A stretch of DNA of 64,000 bases. Origin: JAOABV01 sp039801465 (GTDB lineage Bacteria > Hydrothermota > Tepidihabitantia > Tepidihabitantales > CAIPLT01). The stretch's first letter is position 1. The number at the start of each line of letters is the position of its first letter. The notes beneath the pieces were generated by a model. That model did no database searches. It saw only the letters and a list, made by a program, of their open reading frames with translations, and was not told where the DNA came from. The DNA lies in the NCBI GenBank assembly GCA_039801465.1, contig JBDRUT010000001.1, forward strand, positions 1 through 64,000. The letters run 5' to 3'. Positions 1 to 7,720 of the stretch are shown one piece after another. The position numbers were made by a program, and so were the translations under genes.

Positions 1-273
1 AGCGATTGCTTTAGTCTTAAGTGGATTTGCGACTTTAACACTTTCTATTTGGGGAATGGTTTCTAATAAATCATACATTACATTCCAGTTTCGTCCGGTT
101 TCTAAGACCGCACAGAAGGTATGTTTTTTACCGAAGGAGTTTAGGAATTTAGATACTGCTTCATAAGTATTAGATACATGATGAGCGAATTTAAAGATTC
201 GTCCGTCTTGATGTAAAGCGGCAAAGGTTGAATAGTTTTTATGAATATCAACGCCTAAATAAACATCAGCCAT
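1..273 (-). CDS. IS110-family transposase, N-terminal part (cut by window edge)
   Basis: The minus strand from the ATG at 273 reads 91 codons without a stop to the window edge, beginning MADVYLGVDIHKNYSTF. The GVDIHK stretch matches the first acidic block of the DEDD catalytic domain of IS110-type transposases, followed by the usual alternating hydrophobic strand and a LETGRNW segment. These enzymes move insertion sequences using a DEDD active site plus a serine in a C-terminal domain; that half lies outside the window. Whether the element is intact cannot be judged. No terminal inverted repeats are seen upstream, which fits IS110 elements, as they usually lack them. Confidence 0.85.
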   Translation of the reverse strand, partial: MADVYLGVDIHKNYSTFAALHQDGRIFKFAHHVSNTYEAVSKFLNSFGKKHTFCAVLETGRNWNVMYDLLETIPQIESVKVANPLKTKAIA

Positions 274-351
274 ATTAACTCCTTTCCTAGATACATCATA
301 AACATCATAATATTACCAAAGTTATTCTTATTTTCTATTTTCATTTTATCC

Positions 352-380
352 TTGACAGATTTATAAAAATTTTGTATGAT
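352..380 (+). promoter_or_regulatory. sigma-70-like promoter
   Basis: TTGACA (352-357) and TATGAT (375-380) are separated by 17 bp. Transcription would start near 387 and run about 280 nt before the secreted-protein gene at 668, so the mRNA would have a long leader containing a small open frame and a GC-rich hairpin. Confidence 0.6.
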
Positions 381-447
381 ACTAATATAAATGTAACTAA
401 GTACGGTCTATGATATAATCAAAATTTCGTTTCGGAAGGGAAACGCG

Positions 448-606
448 ATGAAGTCTTGGATCTTTAATTTAAGAGTAATGGAATTCGGATTATCAGTTGC
501 TGTAACATATTTTCGAGCGATGTCTGAAACCGATAATAAATATTATAATAATTTTAATAATATAAATATCTGCCATACTGGGCAGGAGGAGGCAACTGTA
601 AAATAA
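448..606 (+). CDS. small ORF in leader (52 aa, doubtful)
   Basis: A 52-codon frame (MKSWIFNLRVMEFGLSV...) lies between the promoter at 352-380 and the secreted-protein gene. There is a weak GGAAGGG-like purine run just upstream. It has no recognisable domain and an Asn/Tyr-rich tail typical of AT-rich noncoding sequence. It could be a leader peptide or chance; I lean to chance. Confidence 0.2.
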   Translation: MKSWIFNLRVMEFGLSVAVTYFRAMSETDNKYYNNFNNINICHTGQEEATVK

Positions 607-619
607 ACTAATAAACAAA

Positions 620-636
620 CCTGTCCTGGCGACAGG
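620..636. repeat. short perfect hairpin in leader
   Basis: CCTGTC and GACAGG form a 6-bp stem around CTGGC, about 30 nt before the AGGAGG-type ribosome site of the gene at 668. It is much more GC-rich than its surroundings and lacks a T-run, so it is more likely a REP-like or mRNA-structure element than a terminator. Confidence 0.4.
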
Positions 637-667
637 TCAGATAATGATAAATTAACAGGAGGACGCA

Positions 668-3361
668 ATGAACAAAAAAGTATTAATCCTTATAATGATG
701 TTAGGGTTGGCAATATCAATCAATGCTGCAACTCCGACATCAAAAGTTGATGCACTTGGAATTGAGCCTAAAGTGACCAAGCAAATTATAATTAGAGAAC
801 CGATTATTTTCCCCAATCTGAATAATACCAAGACTACGCTATTCTCTGAAAGTTTTACCAGCACAACATTTCCGCCAACTGGTTGGACCAGAATTCAAAA
901 CAACACAGGAACGCAAGGTGGAAATCCTTGTTATTGGGACAGATTCACTACTTCACCCTATTATCATACTGCACCTGCTGGCGCTGGTCTTTGGTGGTCT
1001 TACAATTACCAAGATGAATGGTTGATAACACCTCCAATTACTCTTACTGGTTCGCCTGGTGGAGTTTATAATTTAACCTGGTGGACATACGGTTATGCTG
1101 GTTCAACTTATGGTGACCATTATTATACCAAGGTTATTGTCGGTAATGATACCTCGGTGATTTATGATTTGTCAACACAAACCGGCGGTTGGAATTACTA
1201 TACAACACCAATTACAGTAAGTTTAAATGCTTATGCTGGTCAGACAATAAAGATCGCATTCCATGCTGACGACCCACTACCACCAACTGGTCCTGGACTC
1301 TACTATGCCTGGTTAGTTGATGATATTGAAATCTGGTATCCAGCAGCCAATGATGTCGGTATTGATCAGATTGTTAGCCCTGGTAGTATGCATCAACCCA
1401 ATACTCCAATGACACCAAAGGCTAAAGTAAAAAATTATGGCAGTGCTAATCAAACTAATTTCCCGGTTGTCTGCTCAATTATCAATCCAACTGGTACTGT
1501 TCGATTCACTGATTCAAGAACAATCTCATTAGCCGCAGGTCGCGATACGATAATAAGTTTTAACACCTGGACACCGACGATACAAGAGATGTTAACAGTC
1601 ATTATGAGAACAAATTTGGTAGGTGATGAGAATCCAGCCAATGACCGAAAAACTTCAACCTGCAACATTTCCACTTCTACTCAAATCATCATTGGAACTG
1701 CAACGACTTATCAAAGAACCGAACCATTAGACCGTTATTATAACTATAATACTCATGAAGTGATCTACCTTCAATCAGAAATTGGAACTGCTGGAAACAT
1801 TACCCATATTGCTTATGAGCGAGAATTAGGGAATAACACTGACCCAATAACACCTGTTGATATCTATATGTGTCATACAACAGATGCTTCGCTTGCATCC
1901 GGGTCAGTAACCTTACCACCACCACCACCATGGGAATTAGTATATTCGGGTTCATTTCCTAATGATGCTGGCACTGGTTGGCGTGAAGTTCAACTAACAA
2001 CTCCATTTTACTATAACAACTCCGAAAATCTTCGTATCTTAATTGTAAAGGGGTTTCAACAATATATTTCATCAACTGATTGTCCACAATGGCGATATAC
2101 AACAACATCGCCAACATATCTAACCAGAGGTGCAAGAAGTGATGGTAGTCAGCCGACCAGTCTAACTCAAACCTATAACCGACCAAATATTAGATTGACA
2201 ATGACAACTCAACCACCACCAGCCAATGATGTTGGTGTGCTAAGAATTATTGCACCTCTTGGTGCTCATCAAGCGAATACACCAATGACACCCAAAGCCG
2301 TTGTGAAGAATTATGGGACTGCAACTCAGACTAATTTCCCAGTTGCATGCTCAATTGTCGGTCCGTATAAAGTTCTTCGCTATCATGATACTAAAACTGT
2401 TACCTCCTTAGCCGCAGGCGAAACAACTGTTGTCACCTTTGCTACTTGGACGCCAACAATTACGGAGTATGAATCGATCTATGTGAGAACCTTACTTGCG
2501 GGCGATGAACGACCTGAGAATAATCGAAAGAGCCGAGGATTTTTAGTTCATGCTTTTATCCTAATGGAAGGATTTAATGATGTCACATTCCCGCCACCAG
2601 GTTGGGATACGATTCGTGTTACAGGAACAAGTACTTATAATTACTGGTCCCGCGAAGTAGCCGGCACTAATCCTACTTGCACTCCAATTGAAGGGACTGC
2701 CATGGCAAGATATTATTCATACCTTGCGTCAGCTGGCAATTCGGCACGGTTACGCTCGCCAGCAATTGATCTGGGCACAACTCCTCAACCGTGTACTTTG
2801 AAATTCTATATGACTCGTGACCCAGGATATTCGAGTGCCAATGACCGGATTACAGTGCAGACTTCAACTGATGGTATAAATTGGACTGATATTGTTACAA
2901 TTCCTCGTTATGCAACAGCATTTGCCTGGGAGGAACAATCGGTTTTTCTGGGTAATTTAAGCGGTGTCTTCTATTTCGGATTTTTAGGAATTTCCGAATA
3001 CGGTAATAATATGTTTATTGATGATGTCCGATTAAAGGGTCGGCCGCTTGGTGTTGAAGAAAATCGACCTGACTTAACATCAGTTACTGCACTTAGTGGC
3101 GCAAGACCGAATCCAACGACCAACGGCTTAGCCAAGATTTCCTTTACCTTAGCTGAACCCGGAAATGTTAATCTGACAATTTATGATGCCTCAGGTAGAC
3201 TAGTAAAGACTTTAGTTAACACTCATCTCTCAAAAGGTATTTATAATTTCACTTGGGATGGCACAGATGATACTGGCAGAAAAGTTGCTGAAGGAATCTA
3301 TTTCTACACGCTCAAAACTGCAGATAAGAAATATACCAAGAAACTGGTGTTTACACGGTAA
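668..3361 (+). CDS. large secreted multidomain protein with C-terminal sorting/FlgD-like domain
   Basis: 897 aa preceded by a strong AGGAGG site. Residues 1-20 are a signal peptide (MNKKVLILIMMLGLAISINA). About residues 60-225 form a choice-of-anchor-J-like lectin-fold domain (SESFTSTTFPPTGW start). A related domain returns near 635-800 (MEGFNDVTFPPPGW). Two ~100-aa CARDB-like Ig modules beginning NDVGI.QIV / NDVGVLRII lie near 225-330 and 515-620 and are clear internal duplicates (both contain NTPMTPKA.VKNYG). The last ~80 residues carry YDASGRLVKTLV and GIYFYTLKTADKK, the FlgD-Ig/type IX-like C-terminal module. Likely exported and surface-attached or released, possibly in adhesion or glycan binding; no catalytic motif seen. 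Followed by its own terminator, so monocistronic. Confidence 0.85.
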   Translation: MNKKVLILIMMLGLAISINAATPTSKVDALGIEPKVTKQIIIREPIIFPNLNNTKTTLFSESFTSTTFPPTGWTRIQNNTGTQGGNPCYWDRFTTSPYYHTAPAGAGLWWSYNYQDEWLITPPITLTGSPGGVYNLTWWTYGYAGSTYGDHYYTKVIVGNDTSVIYDLSTQTGGWNYYTTPITVSLNAYAGQTIKIAFHADDPLPPTGPGLYYAWLVDDIEIWYPAANDVGIDQIVSPGSMHQPNTPMTPKAKVKNYGSANQTNFPVVCSIINPTGTVRFTDSRTISLAAGRDTIISFNTWTPTIQEMLTVIMRTNLVGDENPANDRKTSTCNISTSTQIIIGTATTYQRTEPLDRYYNYNTHEVIYLQSEIGTAGNITHIAYERELGNNTDPITPVDIYMCHTTDASLASGSVTLPPPPPWELVYSGSFPNDAGTGWREVQLTTPFYYNNSENLRILIVKGFQQYISSTDCPQWRYTTTSPTYLTRGARSDGSQPTSLTQTYNRPNIRLTMTTQPPPANDVGVLRIIAPLGAHQANTPMTPKAVVKNYGTATQTNFPVACSIVGPYKVLRYHDTKTVTSLAAGETTVVTFATWTPTITEYESIYVRTLLAGDERPENNRKSRGFLVHAFILMEGFNDVTFPPPGWDTIRVTGTSTYNYWSREVAGTNPTCTPIEGTAMARYYSYLASAGNSARLRSPAIDLGTTPQPCTLKFYMTRDPGYSSANDRITVQTSTDGINWTDIVTIPRYATAFAWEEQSVFLGNLSGVFYFGFLGISEYGNNMFIDDVRLKGRPLGVEENRPDLTSVTALSGARPNPTTNGLAKISFTLAEPGNVNLTIYDASGRLVKTLVNTHLSKGIYNFTWDGTDDTGRKVAEGIYFYTLKTADKKYTKKLVFTR

Positions 3362-3382
3362 TTAATATAAAAACTCTTAACC

Positions 3383-3417
3383 GAGGCTGGGTGAAAAGAC
3401 CCAGCCTCTTTATTTTT
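3383..3417 (+). terminator. intrinsic terminator
   Basis: A perfect 10-bp stem (GAGGCTGGGT / ACCCAGCCTC) with a 6-nt loop is followed by TTTATTTTT, 20 nt after the stop of the 897-aa gene. Confidence 0.92.
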
Positions 3418-3526
3418 CTGACAATTATTATTGTCGGTCTGCTAATCTCGGAAATTAGAGCCATTTTTTAAGAACTTTTTATAGTTGTTATCGACTTATA
3501 GAATTTGAGAACTCTTTATATTTTTA

Positions 3527-3555
3527 TTGACTTACAGAAAGTTTAATCATATTAT
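3527..3555 (+). promoter_or_regulatory. promoter giving a leaderless xerC mRNA
   Basis: TTGACT (3527-3532) and TATTAT (3550-3555) are 17 bp apart, with only 5 nt between the -10 box and the xerC ATG. The start point would fall on or next to the start codon, and no Shine-Dalgarno sequence is present. A partial second version of the -35 region (TCGACTTATAGAA) lies 36 bp upstream. Confidence 0.65.
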
Positions 3556-3560
3556 CTTTT

Positions 3561-4469
3561 ATGCCTTTTCGCCAGATTTCTCTGACACATACACAGATAA
3601 ATGATTTTATAAAATATTTAATTCAAGAGAAGAATTTTTCCCAATATACTGCAAGAGCATATCAGATTGATTTAAGTCAGTTTCTTGAATTTCTTTATGA
3701 CCGAAGACAGATCTCAGACATTACTCAAGTAAAACGCGAAGACATTAGAGACTTTATCGGTTATCTCTTAAAATACGGCTATGAGCGTAGCTCGGTCGCA
3801 AGAAAACTTTCGTCGCTAAAGTCTTTATATCGTTATCTGATGCGCAAAAAATTAATACAAAATAATCCGGCACGAGTAGTAAAAACTCCCAAAATCACAA
3901 AAAAACTTCCGGGTTTTTTAACTCAATACCAGATAGAAAAATTACTTAATATACAGAGTAATGACGAAAAGTCTTTTCGGAATCGAGCAATTATGGAAGT
4001 ACTGTATGGTGCTGGTCTCAGAGCACAAGAATTAGTAAATCTAAATATTAGCGATATTGATTTTTATAACGAGGTCATTTTAATTAAAGGTAAAGGCAGT
4101 AAAGAACGAATTGTCCCTTTAGGTAGTTATGCCCAAAAGGCATTGAAAGAATATCTGGCTATGCGCAAAGATAAAGATAATCCGGCAGTATTTCTGAATT
4201 TAAGAGGCAAACGATTGACCACACGCTCAATTCAGAAGATTGTGCAATCGCAAATTACTCGGGTGGCGGATGCGATTCATATTACTCCCCATACTTTAAG
4301 ACATACTTTTGCAACCCATCTTTTAGAACGAGGCGCGGATTTGAAAGCAGTGCAAGAACTCTTAGGTCACAGTTCTTTAGCAACAACCCAAATCTATACC
4401 CATCTGTCTGTAGAGCGGTTAAAAAAAATCTACGATAAAGCCCATCCCCGTTCAGGCAAAGAAAACTGA
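3561..4469 (+). CDS. xerC: tyrosine recombinase XerC/XerD
   Basis: 302 aa, the usual Xer length. The N-terminal SAM-like core-binding domain (about 10-95) contains LIQEKNFSQYTARAYQIDL. The catalytic domain has the Arg of GLRAQELVNL (about R154), the Lys of KGKGSKERIVPLG, HTLRHTFATHL, and LGHSSLATTQIYTH with the nucleophilic Tyr. Xer recombinases resolve chromosome dimers at dif during division. Whether this is XerC or XerD cannot be settled from the sequence, and it may act alone as XerA/XerH do. The next gene follows after 16 nt, so they are probably cotranscribed. No dif-like site was spotted nearby. Confidence 0.93.
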   Translation: MPFRQISLTHTQINDFIKYLIQEKNFSQYTARAYQIDLSQFLEFLYDRRQISDITQVKREDIRDFIGYLLKYGYERSSVARKLSSLKSLYRYLMRKKLIQNNPARVVKTPKITKKLPGFLTQYQIEKLLNIQSNDEKSFRNRAIMEVLYGAGLRAQELVNLNISDIDFYNEVILIKGKGSKERIVPLGSYAQKALKEYLAMRKDKDNPAVFLNLRGKRLTTRSIQKIVQSQITRVADAIHITPHTLRHTFATHLLERGADLKAVQELLGHSSLATTQIYTHLSVERLKKIYDKAHPRSGKEN

Positions 4470-4485
4470 ATTTTTGTCAAATTAG

Positions 4486-5244
4486 ATGTTAATCATATTC
4501 TATCTCTGGGCAATTTTTGAATATCAGGAGATTGGTGGAAGCAGTTCAGCATTACAGATATCTTCGACCATCAAATCAACCTATAATGCTACGGCAATTA
4601 ATCCGGCATTACTATCAAATCTTAATAAAAATGGTATTGGTTTAGTCTATTGTCGACCTTTTGAAATCAGCGATTTACAATATTCTCGTTTGAGTATAAA
4701 TTATAAGAATTTCGGTGTCGGGTTTTCCCGATTAGGGTTTATCAACTATCAGGAATTCAATTTATCTTTAAGTGCCGGATTTAATCTATTGCCGAATCTC
4801 GCTTACGGTTTAATTATAAAAGGATTATATATTGACCTTAATACTTATGGTCAAAGTCTAATGCCGGCATTAAATTTGGGCACATCCTATGTGATGATAG
4901 ACAAAATCATAATTTCTGCTGTTATGGACAATCTTAATATGCCCCAAAATCCTAATGGTGAACAAATACCTTGGCAACTAACTGGTGGAGTTTTATTCCA
5001 GCCGGTACCGGATTTTTGTCTTGGCTGTGATTTAACTAAGTCTCAAGACAATCAAAATATTAAATTAGGAACTGAATTTAAGGTAATACCTGAACTCGCA
5101 TTTCGTTTGGGAATGAAGACAAATCCTTTGATTATCAGTGGAGGTCTAGGAATTACTTTCCGTAATATTTATTTCGATTATTCACTCCAATTTTATACAC
5201 AACTTAAACAAACTTCTATTTTTAGTCTGGGTTATTTTTGGTGA
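4486..5244 (+). CDS. outer-membrane beta-barrel protein, PorV/PorQ-like
   Basis: 252 aa, 16 nt after xerC. A hydrophobic N-terminus is followed by GGSSSALQIS and NATAINPALL, the start typical of PorV/PorQ/UPF0164-type barrels (an early Asn-Pro-Ala motif). Amphipathic strands alternate to a C-terminal aromatic (SLGYFW), as in outer-membrane barrels. Such proteins serve in type IX-type export or as accessory barrels; here export of the sorting-tailed proteins elsewhere in the window is a plausible partner role, but this is inference. Start: the ATG at 4486 is the only early one; the signal peptide is short and unusual (LIIFYLWAIFEYQE), so the N-terminus is uncertain. Confidence 0.65.
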   Translation: MLIIFYLWAIFEYQEIGGSSSALQISSTIKSTYNATAINPALLSNLNKNGIGLVYCRPFEISDLQYSRLSINYKNFGVGFSRLGFINYQEFNLSLSAGFNLLPNLAYGLIIKGLYIDLNTYGQSLMPALNLGTSYVMIDKIIISAVMDNLNMPQNPNGEQIPWQLTGGVLFQPVPDFCLGCDLTKSQDNQNIKLGTEFKVIPELAFRLGMKTNPLIISGGLGITFRNIYFDYSLQFYTQLKQTSIFSLGYFW

Positions 5245-5274
5245 TTACCCACCTTAGAATAGATTAATTTTCTG

Positions 5275-5745
5275 GTAGTATGGCGATTATTTTAAGATAT
5301 ATAATTAAATTATGTGGAAATATGCTATTTTATGTATACGATCAAGAGATATAATCAAATTTTGCGGAAAATCGAAAAGTACTATTTTATGCGTATAATA
5401 AAAAAGCCGACACCACTAAAAAATATATTGTTTTAAGTGATATGGACGAGATTATCGATTATCCGATAGACGAGCCTCCCGGCAAGCCAGGGGGCAAGCC
5501 GAGGGGCATACCGGTCGGCAACCCGCCGGCTTACCTACTCGACCAACAAATCGACAGTCTTTTAGGTTACCCGCCAGACTGCTGATTGATTTAACCAATG
5601 TACTATCAACAAGATAGCAGAGCGGATTGTCTAATCGATTATCCATCAGGTCAAACAGACCGGTTGTTAAAGAGATCTTTAATTTATTTTACTTTAAGAA
5701 TTATTTATGGTGGGTAGGGCTGATTGATTCATCCTAAATTGGTTA
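5275..5745 (+). repeat. dispersed ~0.5-kb repeat, copy 1
   Basis: Matches 21355-21810 in inverted orientation over nearly its whole length and a diverged copy at 36625-36870. The left part is very AT-rich and holds two imperfect ~55-bp units starting AGATATAATTAAATT / AGATATAATCAAATT. The centre (5481-5528) is G+C-rich with four 12-bp units of the form GGCANNCCNNNN. The right part ends near CTGATTGATTCAT. It separates the barrel gene from the ComEA-like gene. Both strands of the core stay open: a 47-aa plus frame at 5442-5585 with GKPGGKPRGIPVGNPP, and a 64-aa Cys-rich minus frame at 5452-5646. Coding status is undecided. Confidence 0.85.
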
Positions 5746-5806
5746 TCGCGATTATGTATAACCCCCAAAAATCAGTATAGAATATTAAAAATGGAAGAAA
5801 AAGAAT

Positions 5807-7678
5807 ATGTCTATCTTTAAGTTAACAAAATTCTCACAAACATTGAAAGTACCCCTTATTTTTATATGCCTGATTTTTATCCTAGATGTAGTAAAAGCAG
5901 ATATTGAATTATCTAAAGAGACAGCCGAAGAGATTCTATTTGAAGAAGATATTGAATTACCAAAAGAAACTATAACTCAAGAAATCTTAGATGAGTTAAA
6001 AACCGACCCACTTGATATTAATACTGCTGGTTATGATGAATTAATCAAAATTCCGTATTTAACTCCAATTAATGTGAACCAAATTTTACATGTGCGCAAA
6101 AAGAAAGGTAAGTTTCAGTCAATATCTGAGTTATTAGAAATTTCTGGTTTTGACTCAGAACTTCTAAATAATATTAAGCCGTTTATCAAAATCCAGACTT
6201 CCTTGCCTGCTAAAATTAAGAGTAAGGTTCAAACGAAAATAAGTCTAGATAGTCTAAAAGACATCTCCCAGACTAAAGAATGGGAAATTACAACACGCTC
6301 AAAATTGCTCTTAAAACATTTAGGCACAGACATTAATATCTATTATCTTACGGACAAAGATGCGAAAGAAAAGAGTCTTACGGATTTCTTATCAAGTTCA
6401 ATTTCTATCACAACCCAAAAGAATCGCATTTTATTAGGAAATTATACGATGAACTTTGGTTCACAACTGCTCTTTGCTGGTCCATATTCCTATCTTAATC
6501 CGAGTAAAAACTTCTCGTTAGAACCAACTCAGGCGCTAAATGAAGTTAAAAGTGTTTATAATTATCCCTCATTATTTGGTATTGCATATTTTAATCAATT
6601 ATCTGATTTCGGTGTCTATACATATCTATCTTCAACATATCTTTCAGCCGATATAAAAGATAACTGTGTCAATAGAATCTATTATTATACTAAATTTATC
6701 GATTCGACAACAATTACCCGTCGCAATCAGTTACGTTCTGACCTATTAGGGTTAAGAGTGACTTATTCCCAACCATCATTTTTAGTTGGTCTAACTACAT
6801 ATCATAATAGCTATGATAAGAAATTTGCGCCGAAAGACTCAATGAATTCTTTTTATGGTTCAACTTTAGGTCTTTTGGGTATTGATACCAAGATGCATTT
6901 GGGCAATTATTTTTTAAGAACTGAATTTGGCTATAGTTTAAATTTTGGCTTTGGCGCAAGCGGACAGATTATCGGTGACTGGCGATTCTTAAAAGTAAAT
7001 TTTGATATCTATGCCCAACAAAAAAATTTCTTCTCACCATATAGCCGATGGAAATCCCTTAGCAGTCGTAAAGACCAAGCTTATGCTAAATTTAATATCT
7101 ACTATAATCTTTTAGGTTTTAAGATGTATCTTTACGCAAGCACTAAACAAGACTTTGTCTTAGATTCATTACCAGCAAGAGTTCAATTTCGACTCAATCG
7201 TAAGCAGGGACCTTTTCAAATCGGCTTGGTGCTTAAAAGTAATTACCAAGAAGCAGTTTTAACAACTTATGGAACCAGATTTGATTTTAACTATCAAATA
7301 TTAAAAAATCTCAATCTCTTAATGAGCATTGAAGACCGGTATGCTAAAAACTCACCTAAAACCGGCAAATTATTATTGGGGGGAGCAAAATTAAATGTGC
7401 ATTATTTCAAATTGGAATCACGAATATATTACTTTTATATAAATTCTTCGGACTGTAAAATCTATGTTTATGAAACTGGAGCTCAAGGTTTAAGTCGAAA
7501 CTTTGCTTTTAATAAAAAAGGAATAAGAATCTTTAGTTCTTTTGAAAGCAATCTTTTTAGATATATTAATATTGCGGGCCGAGTTGGATTTACAAAAATT
7601 CAAACTGAACCCAATCCGTCATTCGTCACGCCCTGTCAGAATTTTGATTCAGCAATACAATTAGTAATTAAACTATAG
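5807..7678 (+). CDS. ComEA-like helix-hairpin-helix protein fused to an outer-membrane barrel
   Basis: 623 aa. An N-terminal membrane/signal segment (about 12-31, ending VVKADIE) precedes a ComEA-type double helix-hairpin-helix at about residues 65-135 (DPLDINTAGYDELIKIP, then GKFQSISELLEISGF). The remaining ~480 residues are strand-rich with many Tyr/Phe and read like an outer-membrane beta-barrel (e.g. LLLGNYTMNFGSQLLFAGPYSYL). ComEA domains bind double-stranded DNA in natural transformation. In this HHH-plus-barrel form the protein probably binds DNA at the outer membrane; comEC lies next to it in convergent orientation, which supports the link. The exact role is inferred. The weak purine run GGAAGAAAAAG precedes the ATG. 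Confidence 0.75.
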   Translation: MSIFKLTKFSQTLKVPLIFICLIFILDVVKADIELSKETAEEILFEEDIELPKETITQEILDELKTDPLDINTAGYDELIKIPYLTPINVNQILHVRKKKGKFQSISELLEISGFDSELLNNIKPFIKIQTSLPAKIKSKVQTKISLDSLKDISQTKEWEITTRSKLLLKHLGTDINIYYLTDKDAKEKSLTDFLSSSISITTQKNRILLGNYTMNFGSQLLFAGPYSYLNPSKNFSLEPTQALNEVKSVYNYPSLFGIAYFNQLSDFGVYTYLSSTYLSADIKDNCVNRIYYYTKFIDSTTITRRNQLRSDLLGLRVTYSQPSFLVGLTTYHNSYDKKFAPKDSMNSFYGSTLGLLGIDTKMHLGNYFLRTEFGYSLNFGFGASGQIIGDWRFLKVNFDIYAQQKNFFSPYSRWKSLSSRKDQAYAKFNIYYNLLGFKMYLYASTKQDFVLDSLPARVQFRLNRKQGPFQIGLVLKSNYQEAVLTTYGTRFDFNYQILKNLNLLMSIEDRYAKNSPKTGKLLLGGAKLNVHYFKLESRIYYFYINSSDCKIYVYETGAQGLSRNFAFNKKGIRIFSSFESNLFRYINIAGRVGFTKIQTEPNPSFVTPCQNFDSAIQLVIKL

Positions 7679-7720
7679 GATGCTTTATAATAGAGAAGAA
7701 TATTTATTATTATCCTTATC

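Noticed and set aside
387..660. Known riboswitch in the long leader of the 897-aa gene
   Set aside because: Compared by eye with c-di-GMP, fluoride, preQ1 and SAM classes; no consensus found.
5452..5646. Independent Cys-rich protein gene
   Set aside because: Lies in the dispersed repeat; open frame may be a by-product of the 12-bp period. Kept only as a finding.
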